This document shows, piece after piece, positions 51,331-59,707 of a DNA stretch of 64,000 nt. How positions within the stretch are numbered: position 1 is the stretch's first letter; the number at the start of each line of letters is the position of its first letter. The position numbers and the translations under genes are program-made. The notes beneath the pieces were generated by a model that saw only the letters and a list, made by a program, of their open reading frames with translations, did not search any database and was not told the origin of the DNA. This DNA is from Paucibacter sp. PLA-PC-4 (GTDB taxonomy: Bacteria > Pseudomonadota > Gammaproteobacteria > Burkholderiales > Burkholderiaceae_C): the NCBI RefSeq assembly GCF_026241155.1, contig NZ_JAPFGP010000021.1, positions 1 to 64,000 of the forward strand. The letters are read 5' to 3'.

Positions 51331-51578
51331 AGGCGGGCAGCACTGACAAGCGATTGAAGGCACAAGCGACAGATGACCCGTACAGCAGCATCAGGCCCGA
51401 TCCGATCGGGGCGTAATTCGCGTGGCCCGGGTGGCGGCGAAGTTGCGGGAATACGCCCCTGTCGGCCCCAGTGTCGCCTCAATTCTTTGCCCAAAAAATC
51501 AAGTCCTTGCGAGAAAGGCATTGCTGATGTCTGGTGCGGAGGCTGGACCGCTTGACTCGTGCAGCCCATCGGCGGGTC
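51331..51578 (-). promoter_or_regulatory. Promoter region of the GH43-GH35/GH105/GPH/PL26 operon
   Basis: This 248-bp gap separates the MocR stop from the fusion-gene start and must contain the operon promoter. A perfect 15-bp inverted repeat, CCCGATC-C-GATCGGG, lies at 51396-51410, about 66 bp before the ATG, and could be an operator. No convincing ribosome binding site precedes the ATG at 51330. No clear terminator for the MocR gene was found. Confidence 0.4.
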
Positions 51579-53036
51579 CTATCGCCATGCGTGGGCCAGC
51601 GTTGCTACAGCGGTCCGGATCTGCGCTTCGGTCACGCCGGCAAAGCCCAGCAGCAGGCCGGCGCGCGCGCTGGCTGGCAGCACTGCTCCGACGTGGCGCA
51701 GCGGGCCCAATTCGACGCCCCGGGCCTCGGCCAGAGCATGCAGGCGCTGCTCCTGTGCCGCGCTGTCCAGCGGTAGCAGCGCGTGCAGGCCTGCATCGAC
51801 CGGCGCCAGCGGCAATGCGGTGCCGAAGTGCTGCAGCCAGCTGTCGAGCAGGGCATCGCGCCGGCGCTCGGCAGCGCGCCGCACCCGGCGCACATGGCGC
51901 AGGAAGTGGCCCTGCTCGATGAAGTCGGCCATCACGCTCTGGTCCGCGATTGGGGCATGCCTGTCCAGCAGCGCGCGCAGCTTGGCCAGATTCGGCGCCC
52001 AGGCCGGCGGCGCCACCAGGTAGCCCAGGCGCAGGCCCGGGAACAGCAGCTTGGAGAAGGTACCTACATAGAGCGTGCGGCCGCTGTGATCCAGGCTGGC
52101 CAGCGGTGCAAGCGGCACGCCGGCATAGCGGTACTCGCCGTCGTAGTCGTCCTCCAGGATGTAGGCGTCATGGCGTTGTGCCCAGGCCAGCAGGTCCAGA
52201 CGCCGTTGCAAGCTCATCACCGAGCCGCTGGGAAACTGGTGCGAGGGTGAGACATAGGCAAGCCTGCAAGGTCCCAGCGCCTCCAGCGCGGCGACCTGCA
52301 GGCCGTGGGCGTCGACCGGCACTGGCAACACCCGACCCCCTTGCAGGGCCAGCGCCGCAGCGGCGGCGCGGTAGCCAGGCGATTCGATCGCGGCGGGCTC
52401 ACCCTGCCTCAGCAGGGCCAGCGCGGCCAGCGCAATGGCCTGCTGTGAGCCCGCGGTGATCACCACCTGCTCGCCCGTGCAGCGCAGGCCGCGCGAATGG
52501 CTCAGGTAGCGGGCCACCATCTCGCGCAGGCGTGGCAGGCCGGCGGGATCCGAGTAGCCCAGCGACTGCTGGCCTGCCCGGCGCCAAAAGCGCGCCTGCA
52601 GCCGGGCCCAGATGTCGGCCGGAAACAGGTCCAGCGCCGGCACGCCATAGCGGAAAGCGTGCGGCGGTCCTTCGATCACGCGGGGCTGGCTGTAGCGCTG
52701 CAGATGCTGCCAGAGCGCGGTACTCGGCACGGCCTGCTGCGCAGCGGACCCGGGGGGGTGTTTGATGGCGCCGCCCGGCAGCCCCGTCACATAGCTACCA
52801 TCGCCGACGCGGGTCTGCAGAAATCCCTCGGCCAGCAGTTGCTCGTAGGCCCGCACCACGGTGTTGCGCGACACCCCGAGCGCGGCCGCCAGCTCGCGCG
52901 TGGTGGGTAGGCGCAGCGCGGCTGGTAGCTGACCTTGCAGAATTCGAGTCTTCAACTGCGCATGGATTTGCCGGGCTAGCGGCTGCCCCGGCTGCAGCCG
53001 CATGCCAGCTGGATCGAGCGCCAGAATTGGTGCCAT
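51579..53036 (-). CDS. MocR/PdxR-family regulator (GntR helix-turn-helix plus aminotransferase domain)
   Basis: A 485-residue two-domain regulator. Residues 1-90 form the GntR winged helix (QPLARQIHAQLKTRILQGQL, LPTTRELAAALGVSRNTVVR, AYEQLLAEGFLQTRVGDGSY), and the rest is a fold-type I aminotransferase domain with the PLP-binding Lys in LYVGTFSKLLFPGLRLGYLV. It is divergent from the PaiB-like/GNAT pair with 57 bp between starts, so it probably controls them. The effector is likely pyridoxal phosphate with or without an amino compound. Confidence 0.9.
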   Translation of the reverse strand: MAPILALDPAGMRLQPGQPLARQIHAQLKTRILQGQLPAALRLPTTRELAAALGVSRNTVVRAYEQLLAEGFLQTRVGDGSYVTGLPGGAIKHPPGSAAQQAVPSTALWQHLQRYSQPRVIEGPPHAFRYGVPALDLFPADIWARLQARFWRRAGQQSLGYSDPAGLPRLREMVARYLSHSRGLRCTGEQVVITAGSQQAIALAALALLRQGEPAAIESPGYRAAAAALALQGGRVLPVPVDAHGLQVAALEALGPCRLAYVSPSHQFPSGSVMSLQRRLDLLAWAQRHDAYILEDDYDGEYRYAGVPLAPLASLDHSGRTLYVGTFSKLLFPGLRLGYLVAPPAWAPNLAKLRALLDRHAPIADQSVMADFIEQGHFLRHVRRVRRAAERRRDALLDSWLQHFGTALPLAPVDAGLHALLPLDSAAQEQRLHALAEARGVELGPLRHVGAVLPASARAGLLLGFAGVTEAQIRTAVATLAHAWR

Positions 53037-53093
53037 GAAAATTCCGGATATTGGATCTTTTATCGTACCAAGCGATGACCTAGAGTGGCCGCC

Positions 53094-53714
53094 ATGTACA
53101 CACCCAAACACTTTGCACTGAGCGATCTGGATCTAGCGCGCCGGTTGATCGATGAGCGGCCCTTTGCGATGCTGGTCTGCCCCGATGTGCAGGGGCAGAG
53201 TTTCGTCACCCATCTGCCGCTGTCCTGGGGTGCTGATGAACATGGCTGGTGGCTGGAGGGCCATATGGCGCGCGCCAACCCGCACTGGGGCTGGTTGGCC
53301 GCTCAAAGCCAGGTACTGGCGGTATTCAGTGGGCCGGACGGTTATATCTCGCCCACGCACTACGAATCTCACCTCAATGTGCCGACCTGGAACTACCTGG
53401 CCGTGCATGTGCGCGGAGCTTTGCAGACACTGGATGAGACCGTCGCCAAGGACGCGCTGCTCAAGCGTCTGATCGCCCGCCATGAGCCCGGCTATGCCGA
53501 GCAGTGGCGCGACTTGCCCGAGGACTATCAGCACAAGCTGCTGGGCGCGATCGTTGGCTTTCGCATCCGGGTCCAGCGCTGGGAGGCCAAGGCCAAGTTG
53601 AGCCAGAACCGCTCGACGCTCGAGCGCGAGCGCATCATTGCTCACAGCGAGGCCGGCACGGCCAAGGAGCGCGAACTGGCACAGTGGATGCACCGACTGG
53701 GGCTGGGCGCATGA
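53094..53714 (+). CDS. FMN-binding PaiB-like protein
   Basis: A 206-residue protein of the FMN-binding negative regulator family (Bacillus PaiB). It shows MYTPKHFALSDLDLARRLID at the start, SFVTHLPLSWG, GHMARANPHW, VFSGPDGYISPTHYESHLNV with PTWNYLAVHVRG, and AIVGFRIRVQRWEAKAKLSQ followed by NRS at the C-terminus, all typical of the family. Bacillus PaiB acts with the acetyltransferase PaiA; here the next gene, overlapping by 4 bp, is also a GNAT acetyltransferase. The start ATG is 53094. Confidence 0.88.
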   Translation: MYTPKHFALSDLDLARRLIDERPFAMLVCPDVQGQSFVTHLPLSWGADEHGWWLEGHMARANPHWGWLAAQSQVLAVFSGPDGYISPTHYESHLNVPTWNYLAVHVRGALQTLDETVAKDALLKRLIARHEPGYAEQWRDLPEDYQHKLLGAIVGFRIRVQRWEAKAKLSQNRSTLERERIIAHSEAGTAKERELAQWMHRLGLGA

Positions 53715-54163
53715 GCCGGCCGGCCTGGACAGTCCGGCCCCTGCAGGCCTCGGATCGTGCCGGCTGGGAGCCGCTGGCACGCGCTTACAAGGCCTTCTAC
53801 GTGACCGAGCATGACGCCGCGACCTACGAGCGGACCTGGCAACGCCTGCTGGTCGGGCAGGAGGTCCAAGGGCTGGCGGCGGTCGATCCGAACGGCCAGC
53901 TAATGGGACTGGCGCACTACCTGTTTCACACCAGCGTCTGGACCGGTTTGAGCTGCTATCTGCAGGATCTTTTCGTCGATCCGGAAATGCGCGGTCGGGG
54001 CGTGGCCGCGGCCTTGATTGAGGCGGTGGCCAAGTGCGCCGCCGCGCAGGGTGCAACACGCTACTACTGGCTGACCCAGGCCCACAACGCCAGGGCCCGC
54101 GCGCTCTATGACCGCGTAGCCCTGCATCGCGGCTTCTTGCGCTACGACTATCCGCTGGGCTGA
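53711..54163 (+). CDS. GNAT-family N-acetyltransferase
   Basis: A 150-residue GNAT protein. It shows WTVRPLQASDRAGWEPLARA at the N-terminus, the core strand LSCYLQDLFVDPEMRGRGVA with the acetyl-CoA pyrophosphate loop RGRGVA, and the C-terminal AHNARARALYDRVALHRGFL. The family acetylates small molecules or proteins, and the substrate here is unknown. Its ATG overlaps the stop of the PaiB-like gene, which suggests a PaiA-like partner role, perhaps on polyamines. It converges on the S9 peptidase gene five bases away. Confidence 0.87.
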   Translation: MSRPAWTVRPLQASDRAGWEPLARAYKAFYVTEHDAATYERTWQRLLVGQEVQGLAAVDPNGQLMGLAHYLFHTSVWTGLSCYLQDLFVDPEMRGRGVAAALIEAVAKCAAAQGATRYYWLTQAHNARARALYDRVALHRGFLRYDYPLG

Positions 54164-54168
54164 CTCGA

Positions 54169-56151
54169 TCAGGGCCGCAACTGCTCGGCCAGAAAGCGCT
54201 CTAGCTGGTCCAGCATTTCGTTGTGGTTGTCGGCGAGTCGGTAGCCGTGGCCCTCGCCGTACTTGGCCAGCCAGAGTGGCTCATTGCCGGCGCGCCGCAA
54301 TGCGCTGCGTAGGCTCTCGGCCTGCTCTAGCGGCGTGCGCCGGTCATCGACACCAGCGTAGATCATCACCTTGGATTTGATTCTGTCGGCCAGATGGGCA
54401 GGTGATACGGCCTGGAGCGCGGCGCGCTGCTGCTTGGGATCGCCCACCATCTCGACCCAGAACTCGCGCGCCCGCTCGTTGCTGGAGATATCACTCCAGC
54501 CCGAGTCCAGCAGGGCCGCCAGATCGCTGAGCGGTAGACCGGCCACGACGCAGCGGTAGCGCTCGGGGGCGCGCGCCGCCGCCATCAGGCTGGCATAGCC
54601 GCCGTAGCTGGCGCCCATGATGCACAGGCGCTTCGGGTCGGCGTCGGCGCGCTTGAGCACGGCGGCCAGCACATCGTCCAGATCGTCCTGCATGGCAAGG
54701 CCAAACTGGCCGCGCGAGGAACGTAGGAACTGCTTGCCGAAGCCCAAGCTGCCGCGGAAGCTGGGCAGCACGACCAGATACCCCCGCGAGGCCAGCCAGC
54801 GGGCCGTGGCCATGTCGCCGTACTCATCGCCCCAGACGGCACCGCGATGCCAGGGGCCGCCATGGACCAGTATCACGACGGGCAAGGCCTGATCGGCCGC
54901 TGCCCGGGGCGGCTTCAGCACATAGGCCAGCAGCGCCTGGCCATCCCGGGAGCGTGGCTGCACGACTTCGGTGGCTGGCACGCGCGCCGGGTCCAGCGCG
55001 GGGCGGCTGTTCAGCAGCAGGCTCAGCCGGCCTTGGCTGCTGTCCATCAGATACCAGCTCGTCGCCTCGGTGTCCGAGGAGGAGGCCACCAACACGCGCG
55101 GGCCGGCGCTGAACTGCAGACGGTTGCTGCGCCCGGGTAGGGCCCCATCGACCAGCGCCTGAAGCGCCCGGCGACGTTCGTCCATCCACAACCGCAGCGG
55201 GCGCTCGGCCGATACCTCGAAGCCCAGCAGTTCGTGGCTAGCCTCGTCATGCAGGGTAACGCCGATCGGACCGCCCAGCGCGTCGACGCCCACATCATGG
55301 CGCGGATGCTCGACCAGGGTCTCGCCCCATTGCCGGCGCTGCGGGTCGTACTCGCGCACGGCCGTGGTGTCGCGGCCCACATTGCTGGCCACCAGCAGCG
55401 TGCCGTCGGCCTCGACGCTCAGGGGCACGTTGACATCGTCGCGCGGGCCGCGAGTCCGCCAAAGCTCGCGCCAGCGCCCGTCGGCGTCGCGGTAGTGGCT
55501 GATCTGGTCGGGTGAATCGGTATCGCCGCCCACCGCCGCACGCGGCTGCAACTGTCTGTCCAGCAACCAGTGGTTGATGCGTGGCGGACGCCCCTCAGTC
55601 AGCAGACGACGCTTGCCGCTGAGCACATTGAGGCGGTAGAGGTCGATGCTGTGCTCGTCGATATCGTTGCCGGCGACGATCAGCTCCTCGTCGCTACCGG
55701 GGACCCGCTGCAGCGGCCACATCTGCACCATGCGGCGCGCACCGCTGTTGGCCCACTCGCCCACGCTCTGGAACAAGCGGCGCTGCTCCTTGCCATCGCG
55801 CCCGACCACATACAGGCCGCCGACATGGCTGCGGGTCTTGGCGCTCTGGCCGAGTTGCGTCAACGAGAACACCATGCGCTCGTCGCCCAGCCACATGAGC
55901 GTGCCTACATCGGCTCCGGGAACACCGATACGGGCGCTGAAGCGGCGGCTGTCCAGGTCGAGAATGGCCAGATTGCGCCGCCGCTGCTCATCGGGCACCA
56001 GCACGGCCAGGTAGCGGCCGCTGGGCGAGAGTTGGGCATCGGCGTAAGTGGGCTGGCCAAACACCTCGTCTCGGCTCAAGGGCTGGGCCCGGGCGGCCGT
56101 CAGGGCGAGGCTGACGATGGCCAGGAGCAGGGCTCTGGTCAGAAGCGGCAT
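54169..56151 (-). CDS. S9-family (prolyl oligopeptidase-like) exported peptidase
   Basis: A 660-residue serine peptidase with a signal peptide (LLTRALLLAIVSLALTAARA). A beta-propeller (about residues 30-400: SPSGRYLAVLVPDEQRR, MVFSLTQLG) precedes the alpha/beta-hydrolase domain. The catalytic Ser is in IMGASYGGYASLMAAA, Asp in YAGVDDRRTPLEQAE and His in GEGHGYRLADNHNEML, so the triad is complete. It resembles dipeptidyl/acylaminoacyl peptidases of the S9C group. No functional link with its neighbours is evident. Confidence 0.9.
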   Translation of the reverse strand: MPLLTRALLLAIVSLALTAARAQPLSRDEVFGQPTYADAQLSPSGRYLAVLVPDEQRRRNLAILDLDSRRFSARIGVPGADVGTLMWLGDERMVFSLTQLGQSAKTRSHVGGLYVVGRDGKEQRRLFQSVGEWANSGARRMVQMWPLQRVPGSDEELIVAGNDIDEHSIDLYRLNVLSGKRRLLTEGRPPRINHWLLDRQLQPRAAVGGDTDSPDQISHYRDADGRWRELWRTRGPRDDVNVPLSVEADGTLLVASNVGRDTTAVREYDPQRRQWGETLVEHPRHDVGVDALGGPIGVTLHDEASHELLGFEVSAERPLRLWMDERRRALQALVDGALPGRSNRLQFSAGPRVLVASSSDTEATSWYLMDSSQGRLSLLLNSRPALDPARVPATEVVQPRSRDGQALLAYVLKPPRAAADQALPVVILVHGGPWHRGAVWGDEYGDMATARWLASRGYLVVLPSFRGSLGFGKQFLRSSRGQFGLAMQDDLDDVLAAVLKRADADPKRLCIMGASYGGYASLMAAARAPERYRCVVAGLPLSDLAALLDSGWSDISSNERAREFWVEMVGDPKQQRAALQAVSPAHLADRIKSKVMIYAGVDDRRTPLEQAESLRSALRRAGNEPLWLAKYGEGHGYRLADNHNEMLDQLERFLAEQLRP

Positions 56152-56162
56152 GGGCGGGCAAT

Positions 56163-56197
56163 CAAAACAAGAAAGCCCGCCGGTGAGGGCGGGCTTT
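56163..56197 (-). terminator. Rho-independent terminator after the ETF-QO gene
   Basis: A 10-bp stem AAAGCCCGCC (56172-56181) pairs with GGCGGGCTTT (56188-56197) around a 6-base loop. On the minus strand it is followed by CTTGTTTTGAT, a T-rich tail. It ends the ETF-QO transcript about 30 bp after its stop, just before the S9 peptidase gene. Confidence 0.88.
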
Positions 56198-56225
56198 GGC
56201 AGAAGGCTAAGCGCTACGTCGGACT

Positions 56226-57911
56226 TTACATGCCCGCGTAGTTCGGCCCGCCCCCACCTTCGGGGGTGACCCAGACGATATTCTGGGTCGGGTCCTTGAT
56301 ATCGCAGGTCTTGCAGTGCACGCAGTTCTGCGCGTTGATCTGCAAGCGATCCTCCGAGGCATCGGTTTTGACGAACTCGTAGACCCCGGCGGGGCAGTAG
56401 CGGCTCTCAGGGCCCGCGAATTTGGCCAGATTGATGGCCACCGGCACCGAGGCGTCTTTGAGCGTCAGGTGCGCCGGCTGGTCTTCCGCATGATTGGTGT
56501 TGGAGACAAAGACCGAGGAGAGCCGGTCGAAGGTCAGCTTGCCATCGGGCTTGGGGTAGGCAATCTTGTTCGATTCGGCGGCTGGGCGCAGATAGACATG
56601 GTCCGGCAGGGTGCGATGGATGGTCCAGGGTGGGCTCTTGATGCCCAGCTTGGGCAAGAACCACTGCTCGATGCCGGTCATCAGCGCACCGACCGTGTTG
56701 CCCTTCTTGAACCACTGCTTGAAGTTGCGTGACTGGCTCAGCTCGGCGTGCAACCAGCTCTGCTCGAAGGCAGCCGGGTAGGCCGCCAGCTCATCGTGCG
56801 AGCGGCCGGCGCCCAGGGCCTCAAAGGCGGCTTCGGCCGCCAGCATGCCCGTCTTGATGGCCGCATGGCTGCCCTTGATGCGGGCCGCATTCAGATAGCC
56901 GGCGTCGCAGCCTACCAGGGCGCCGCCGGGGAACACAGTCTTGGGCAAACTCAGCAGACCGCCGGCGGTAATTGCACGTGCGCCGTAGCTGATGCGCTTG
57001 CCGCCTTCCAGATGGGCGCGGATACTGGGATGGGTTTTCCAGCGCTGCATTTCCTCGAAGGGCGAGAGCCAGGGATTCTTGTAGTCGAGGCCGACGACAA
57101 AGCCCAGCGTGATCTTGTTGCCCTCCAGGTGGTAGAGGAAGCCGCCGCCATAGGTCTCGTTGTCCATCGGCCAGCCTGCGGTGTGCACGACCAGGCCGGG
57201 CTTGGCCTTGTCGGCGGGCACTTCCCACAGCTCCTTGATGCCTATCGCGTAGCTCTGCGGATCACGGCCGGCGTCGAGCTGGTATTTGGCGATCAGCTGC
57301 TTGCCTAGATGGCCGCGCGAGCCCTCGGCAAAGATGGTGTATTTGCCCAGCAGCTCCATGCCCAGCTGGAACTCGCCGGTGGGCTCTCCGTCCTTGCCAA
57401 CGCCCATATTGCCAGTGGCGATGCCGCGAACCTCGCCCTGCTCGCCGTAGATGATCTCGGCGGCGGTGAAGCCCGGGAAGATCTCAACGCCTAGCGCCTC
57501 GGCTTGCTCGCCCAACCATTTGGTGACCGCGCCCAGCGAGATCACATAATTGCCGTGGTTGTGGAAGCACTCGGGAATCAGCCACTGCGGTGTGCTGGTG
57601 GCGCCGCCTTCGCTGAGGAACAGCACCTCGTCGCCGGTCACCGCCTGTTTCAGCGGGGCGCCAAGCTCCTGCCAGTTGGGGAACAGCTCGCTGATGGCCC
57701 TGGGGTCCATCACTGCGCCGGACAGGATGTGCGCGCCGGGCTCGGAACCCTTCTCCAGCACCACCACGGACAAGTCCTGACCCTTGTCGGCCGCCAGTTG
57801 TTTGAGCCGGATCGCGCTGGCCAGACCGGCCGGGCCACCGCCCACCACGACCACGTCGTACTCCATGTTCTCGCGCGGACCGTACTGGGCCACAAGTTCT
57901 TCGCTCGTCAT
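56226..57911 (-). CDS. Electron transfer flavoprotein-ubiquinone oxidoreductase
   Basis: A 561-residue membrane-associated flavoprotein. The FAD-binding motif VVVVGGGPAGLASAIRLKQL (about residues 19-38) and LEKGSEPGAHILSGAVMDPR begin the protein. The C-terminal ferredoxin-like domain has the [4Fe-4S] cysteines in YCPAGVYEFV and INAQNCVHCKTCDIKDPTQN. It passes electrons from fatty-acid and amino-acid dehydrogenases via ETF to ubiquinone. The ATG at 57911 fits the family; an upstream extension to 58085 is not supported. It is monocistronic, with its own terminator. Confidence 0.96.
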   Translation of the reverse strand: MTSEELVAQYGPRENMEYDVVVVGGGPAGLASAIRLKQLAADKGQDLSVVVLEKGSEPGAHILSGAVMDPRAISELFPNWQELGAPLKQAVTGDEVLFLSEGGATSTPQWLIPECFHNHGNYVISLGAVTKWLGEQAEALGVEIFPGFTAAEIIYGEQGEVRGIATGNMGVGKDGEPTGEFQLGMELLGKYTIFAEGSRGHLGKQLIAKYQLDAGRDPQSYAIGIKELWEVPADKAKPGLVVHTAGWPMDNETYGGGFLYHLEGNKITLGFVVGLDYKNPWLSPFEEMQRWKTHPSIRAHLEGGKRISYGARAITAGGLLSLPKTVFPGGALVGCDAGYLNAARIKGSHAAIKTGMLAAEAAFEALGAGRSHDELAAYPAAFEQSWLHAELSQSRNFKQWFKKGNTVGALMTGIEQWFLPKLGIKSPPWTIHRTLPDHVYLRPAAESNKIAYPKPDGKLTFDRLSSVFVSNTNHAEDQPAHLTLKDASVPVAINLAKFAGPESRYCPAGVYEFVKTDASEDRLQINAQNCVHCKTCDIKDPTQNIVWVTPEGGGGPNYAGM

Positions 57912-58114
57912 GCTTGTCCTTGGTTCTTTTGCTGGAGTCACGCGGGTGGCCGCGCACTGTTCGGGCCGCATTCTACTGGTCTGAATGAAAAATAGAACGA
58001 TCGTGCTATTTGGAATTCGCCCGAGGCGCATAGCATGGCGCGCAAACGCCGTGTCACAGACCGGCAGCGCCAGGGCTGCGATCATGCACAGTCCGAATCG
58101 CTTTCGTTGCTAAC
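57912..58114. promoter_or_regulatory. Divergent promoter region between ETF-QO and pldA
   Basis: This 203-bp gap separates two divergent starts. An AT-rich part around 57985-58010 (GAAAAATAGAACGATCGTGC) is a plausible promoter region for ETF-QO. No operator repeat stands out. Confidence 0.35.
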
Positions 58115-59212
58115 ATGCCCAGACATTTCGCTGCCCCGTCCCTGTTGACCCTGCTGGCCGCTGCCGGTGCTCAGCCGGCATTGGCCGAGGCCGAGACGCC
58201 GACCCTGGTCTATTGCGCTGCGATCGGCGCCCCGGCCGATCGGCTGGCCTGCTACGACAAGCTGGCGGGCCGGGCGCCCGAGCTGCCTGCGTCGCCCGAG
58301 GCGGCGCCCACGGCAGTGGCCGCCCCAATGCCATCAAGCTCCGAGCTGGCTCCCAAGGGTGCGCTGAACGCCGTGCAATCGCGCAGTAGCTCCAGCCTGA
58401 TGTCCAAGTTCTGGGAGCTTGACGCTGAGGACAAGCGCGGCACCTTCAACTTCGTTGGCTACAAGCCCAACTACGTGCTGCCCTTTCACTACACCAGCCG
58501 TATCAACCGCCAGCCGCAGTCGCCGACCCAGGCGGTGGTGGCGCAGCCGAACTATCGGCGCGAGGAGGCCAAGTTCCAGCTCTCGCTGCGCACCAAGCTC
58601 GCCCAGGACCTGATCTTGCCTGGTGGCGATCTGTGGGTGGCCTTCACCCAGCAGGCGATGTGGCAGATATGGAACGGCAAGGACTCCAAGCCCTTTCGCA
58701 ACAGCGATTACGAGCCTGAGGTGATTTATGTGCTGCCCACGCCGCAGGCATGGCGGCAGCTGCCCTTTGGCTGGCAATGGCGCTATGCGCAGCTGGGCAT
58801 CGCCCACCAGTCCAACGGCCAGTCCGACCCGCTGTCGCGCAGTTGGAACCGCGTCAACCTGGGGGCCGGGTTCGAGCGCGGCGACTGGTCGCTGAGCACT
58901 CGGCTGACCCAGCGCATCAACGAGCCGCTGGCCACCGACAACAACCCCGACCTGGTCAGCTACCGCGGCCGCGGCGAGCTGCAGCTGAACTGGGCCCATG
59001 GCAAGCACACCGCCTCGCTGCTCTATCGCAGCACCCTCAAAGACGTTAAGTACGGCGCGCTGCAGCTGGAATGGACCTACCCGGTCTTTGAAGACCAGCC
59101 CAACGGCCTGCGCTGGTATTTGCAGGCCTTCCGTGGCTATGGCGAAACGCTGACCGACTACAACTTTCGCCAGACCAGCATAGGCGCGGGGGTGAGCTTC
59201 ATGCAGTTCTGA
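58115..59212 (+). CDS. pldA: Outer-membrane phospholipase A
   Basis: A 365-residue outer-membrane beta-barrel with a signal peptide (to about residue 24, PALAEAE). A Pro/Ala-rich linker precedes the barrel (FVGYKPNYVLPFHYT onward). The catalytic motif of OMPLA, HQSNGQSDPLSRSWNR (about residues 230-245), contains the His, the nucleophile Ser and the Asn partner. The protein ends in Phe, as outer-membrane barrels do. It hydrolyses phospholipids that reach the outer leaflet. A FliA-like promoter for the next gene begins 13 bp after its stop. Confidence 0.93.
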   Translation: MPRHFAAPSLLTLLAAAGAQPALAEAETPTLVYCAAIGAPADRLACYDKLAGRAPELPASPEAAPTAVAAPMPSSSELAPKGALNAVQSRSSSSLMSKFWELDAEDKRGTFNFVGYKPNYVLPFHYTSRINRQPQSPTQAVVAQPNYRREEAKFQLSLRTKLAQDLILPGGDLWVAFTQQAMWQIWNGKDSKPFRNSDYEPEVIYVLPTPQAWRQLPFGWQWRYAQLGIAHQSNGQSDPLSRSWNRVNLGAGFERGDWSLSTRLTQRINEPLATDNNPDLVSYRGRGELQLNWAHGKHTASLLYRSTLKDVKYGALQLEWTYPVFEDQPNGLRWYLQAFRGYGETLTDYNFRQTSIGAGVSFMQF

Positions 59213-59225
59213 TCAGGCCCCGGCC

Positions 59226-59252
59226 TCAAGTATCTGGCGTTGTCGCCGATAA
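59226..59252 (+). promoter_or_regulatory. Sigma-28 (FliA) promoter before the PYP-like gene
   Basis: The sequence TCAAGTAT (59226-59233), 11 bases, then GCCGATAA (59245-59252) matches the flagellar sigma factor consensus TAAAGTTT-N11-GCCGATAA at 6 of 8 bases in the -35 element and 8 of 8 in the -10 element, with exact spacing. It lies between pldA and the PYP-like ATG at 59303, about 45 bp upstream of the start. It implies expression with late flagellar and chemotaxis genes. Confidence 0.78.
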
Positions 59253-59302
59253 ACCGGAATACCGTGCGAGCGCTTTGCTGGCTTTTTGCCCAAGAGAAAT
59301 TG

Positions 59303-59695
59303 ATGACTACCGTCCAAGCCCTGGATTTTTCCGATCAGCAACTGCTCACCCTGCTTGAACAGGCCGGCGATGCCGAGCTCGATGCTCTGAACTTTGGTGT
59401 CATCGGTTTTGATGCCGAAGGGGTGGTCCGGCGCTACAACGCTTTTGAATCCAAGGCCGCCGGCTTGTCGCCGGAGCGCGTGCTGGGGCATGCGTTGTTC
59501 ACCGTGGTGGCACCATGCATGAATAATTTCATGGTGGCCCAGCGTTTCGACGACGCGCAGCAGGCGGGCAGTGCGCTGGACGACACGATCGACTATGTGC
59601 TTACCTTGCGGATGCGGCCCGTTAAGGTCCGGCTGCGTCTGCTGGCCAGCGCTGGCGCGGCGCGGCGCTATGTCCTGGTCAATCGGGCCCCTTGA
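59303..59695 (+). CDS. Photoactive yellow protein (PYP)-like blue-light photoreceptor
   Basis: A 130-residue single PAS domain that aligns along its length with Halorhodospira PYP (125 residues) at a constant offset of 3. LDALNFGVIGFDAEGVVRRY matches the [20 protein letters not shown] region. Tyr42, Glu46 and chromophore Cys69 are conserved as Y45, E49 and C72 (VAPCM), so it could bind p-coumaric acid. Thr50 is Ala53 and Arg52 is Leu55. The ATG at 59303 follows AAGAGAAA. It is first in an apparent operon with a diguanylate cyclase (12 bp later) and a GGDEF/EAL protein, behind a sigma-28 promoter. No chromophore-synthesis gene is in the window. Confidence 0.88.
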   Translation: MTTVQALDFSDQQLLTLLEQAGDAELDALNFGVIGFDAEGVVRRYNAFESKAAGLSPERVLGHALFTVVAPCMNNFMVAQRFDDAQQAGSALDDTIDYVLTLRMRPVKVRLRLLASAGAARRYVLVNRAP

Positions 59696-59707
59696 GCCCG
59701 CCGCACG

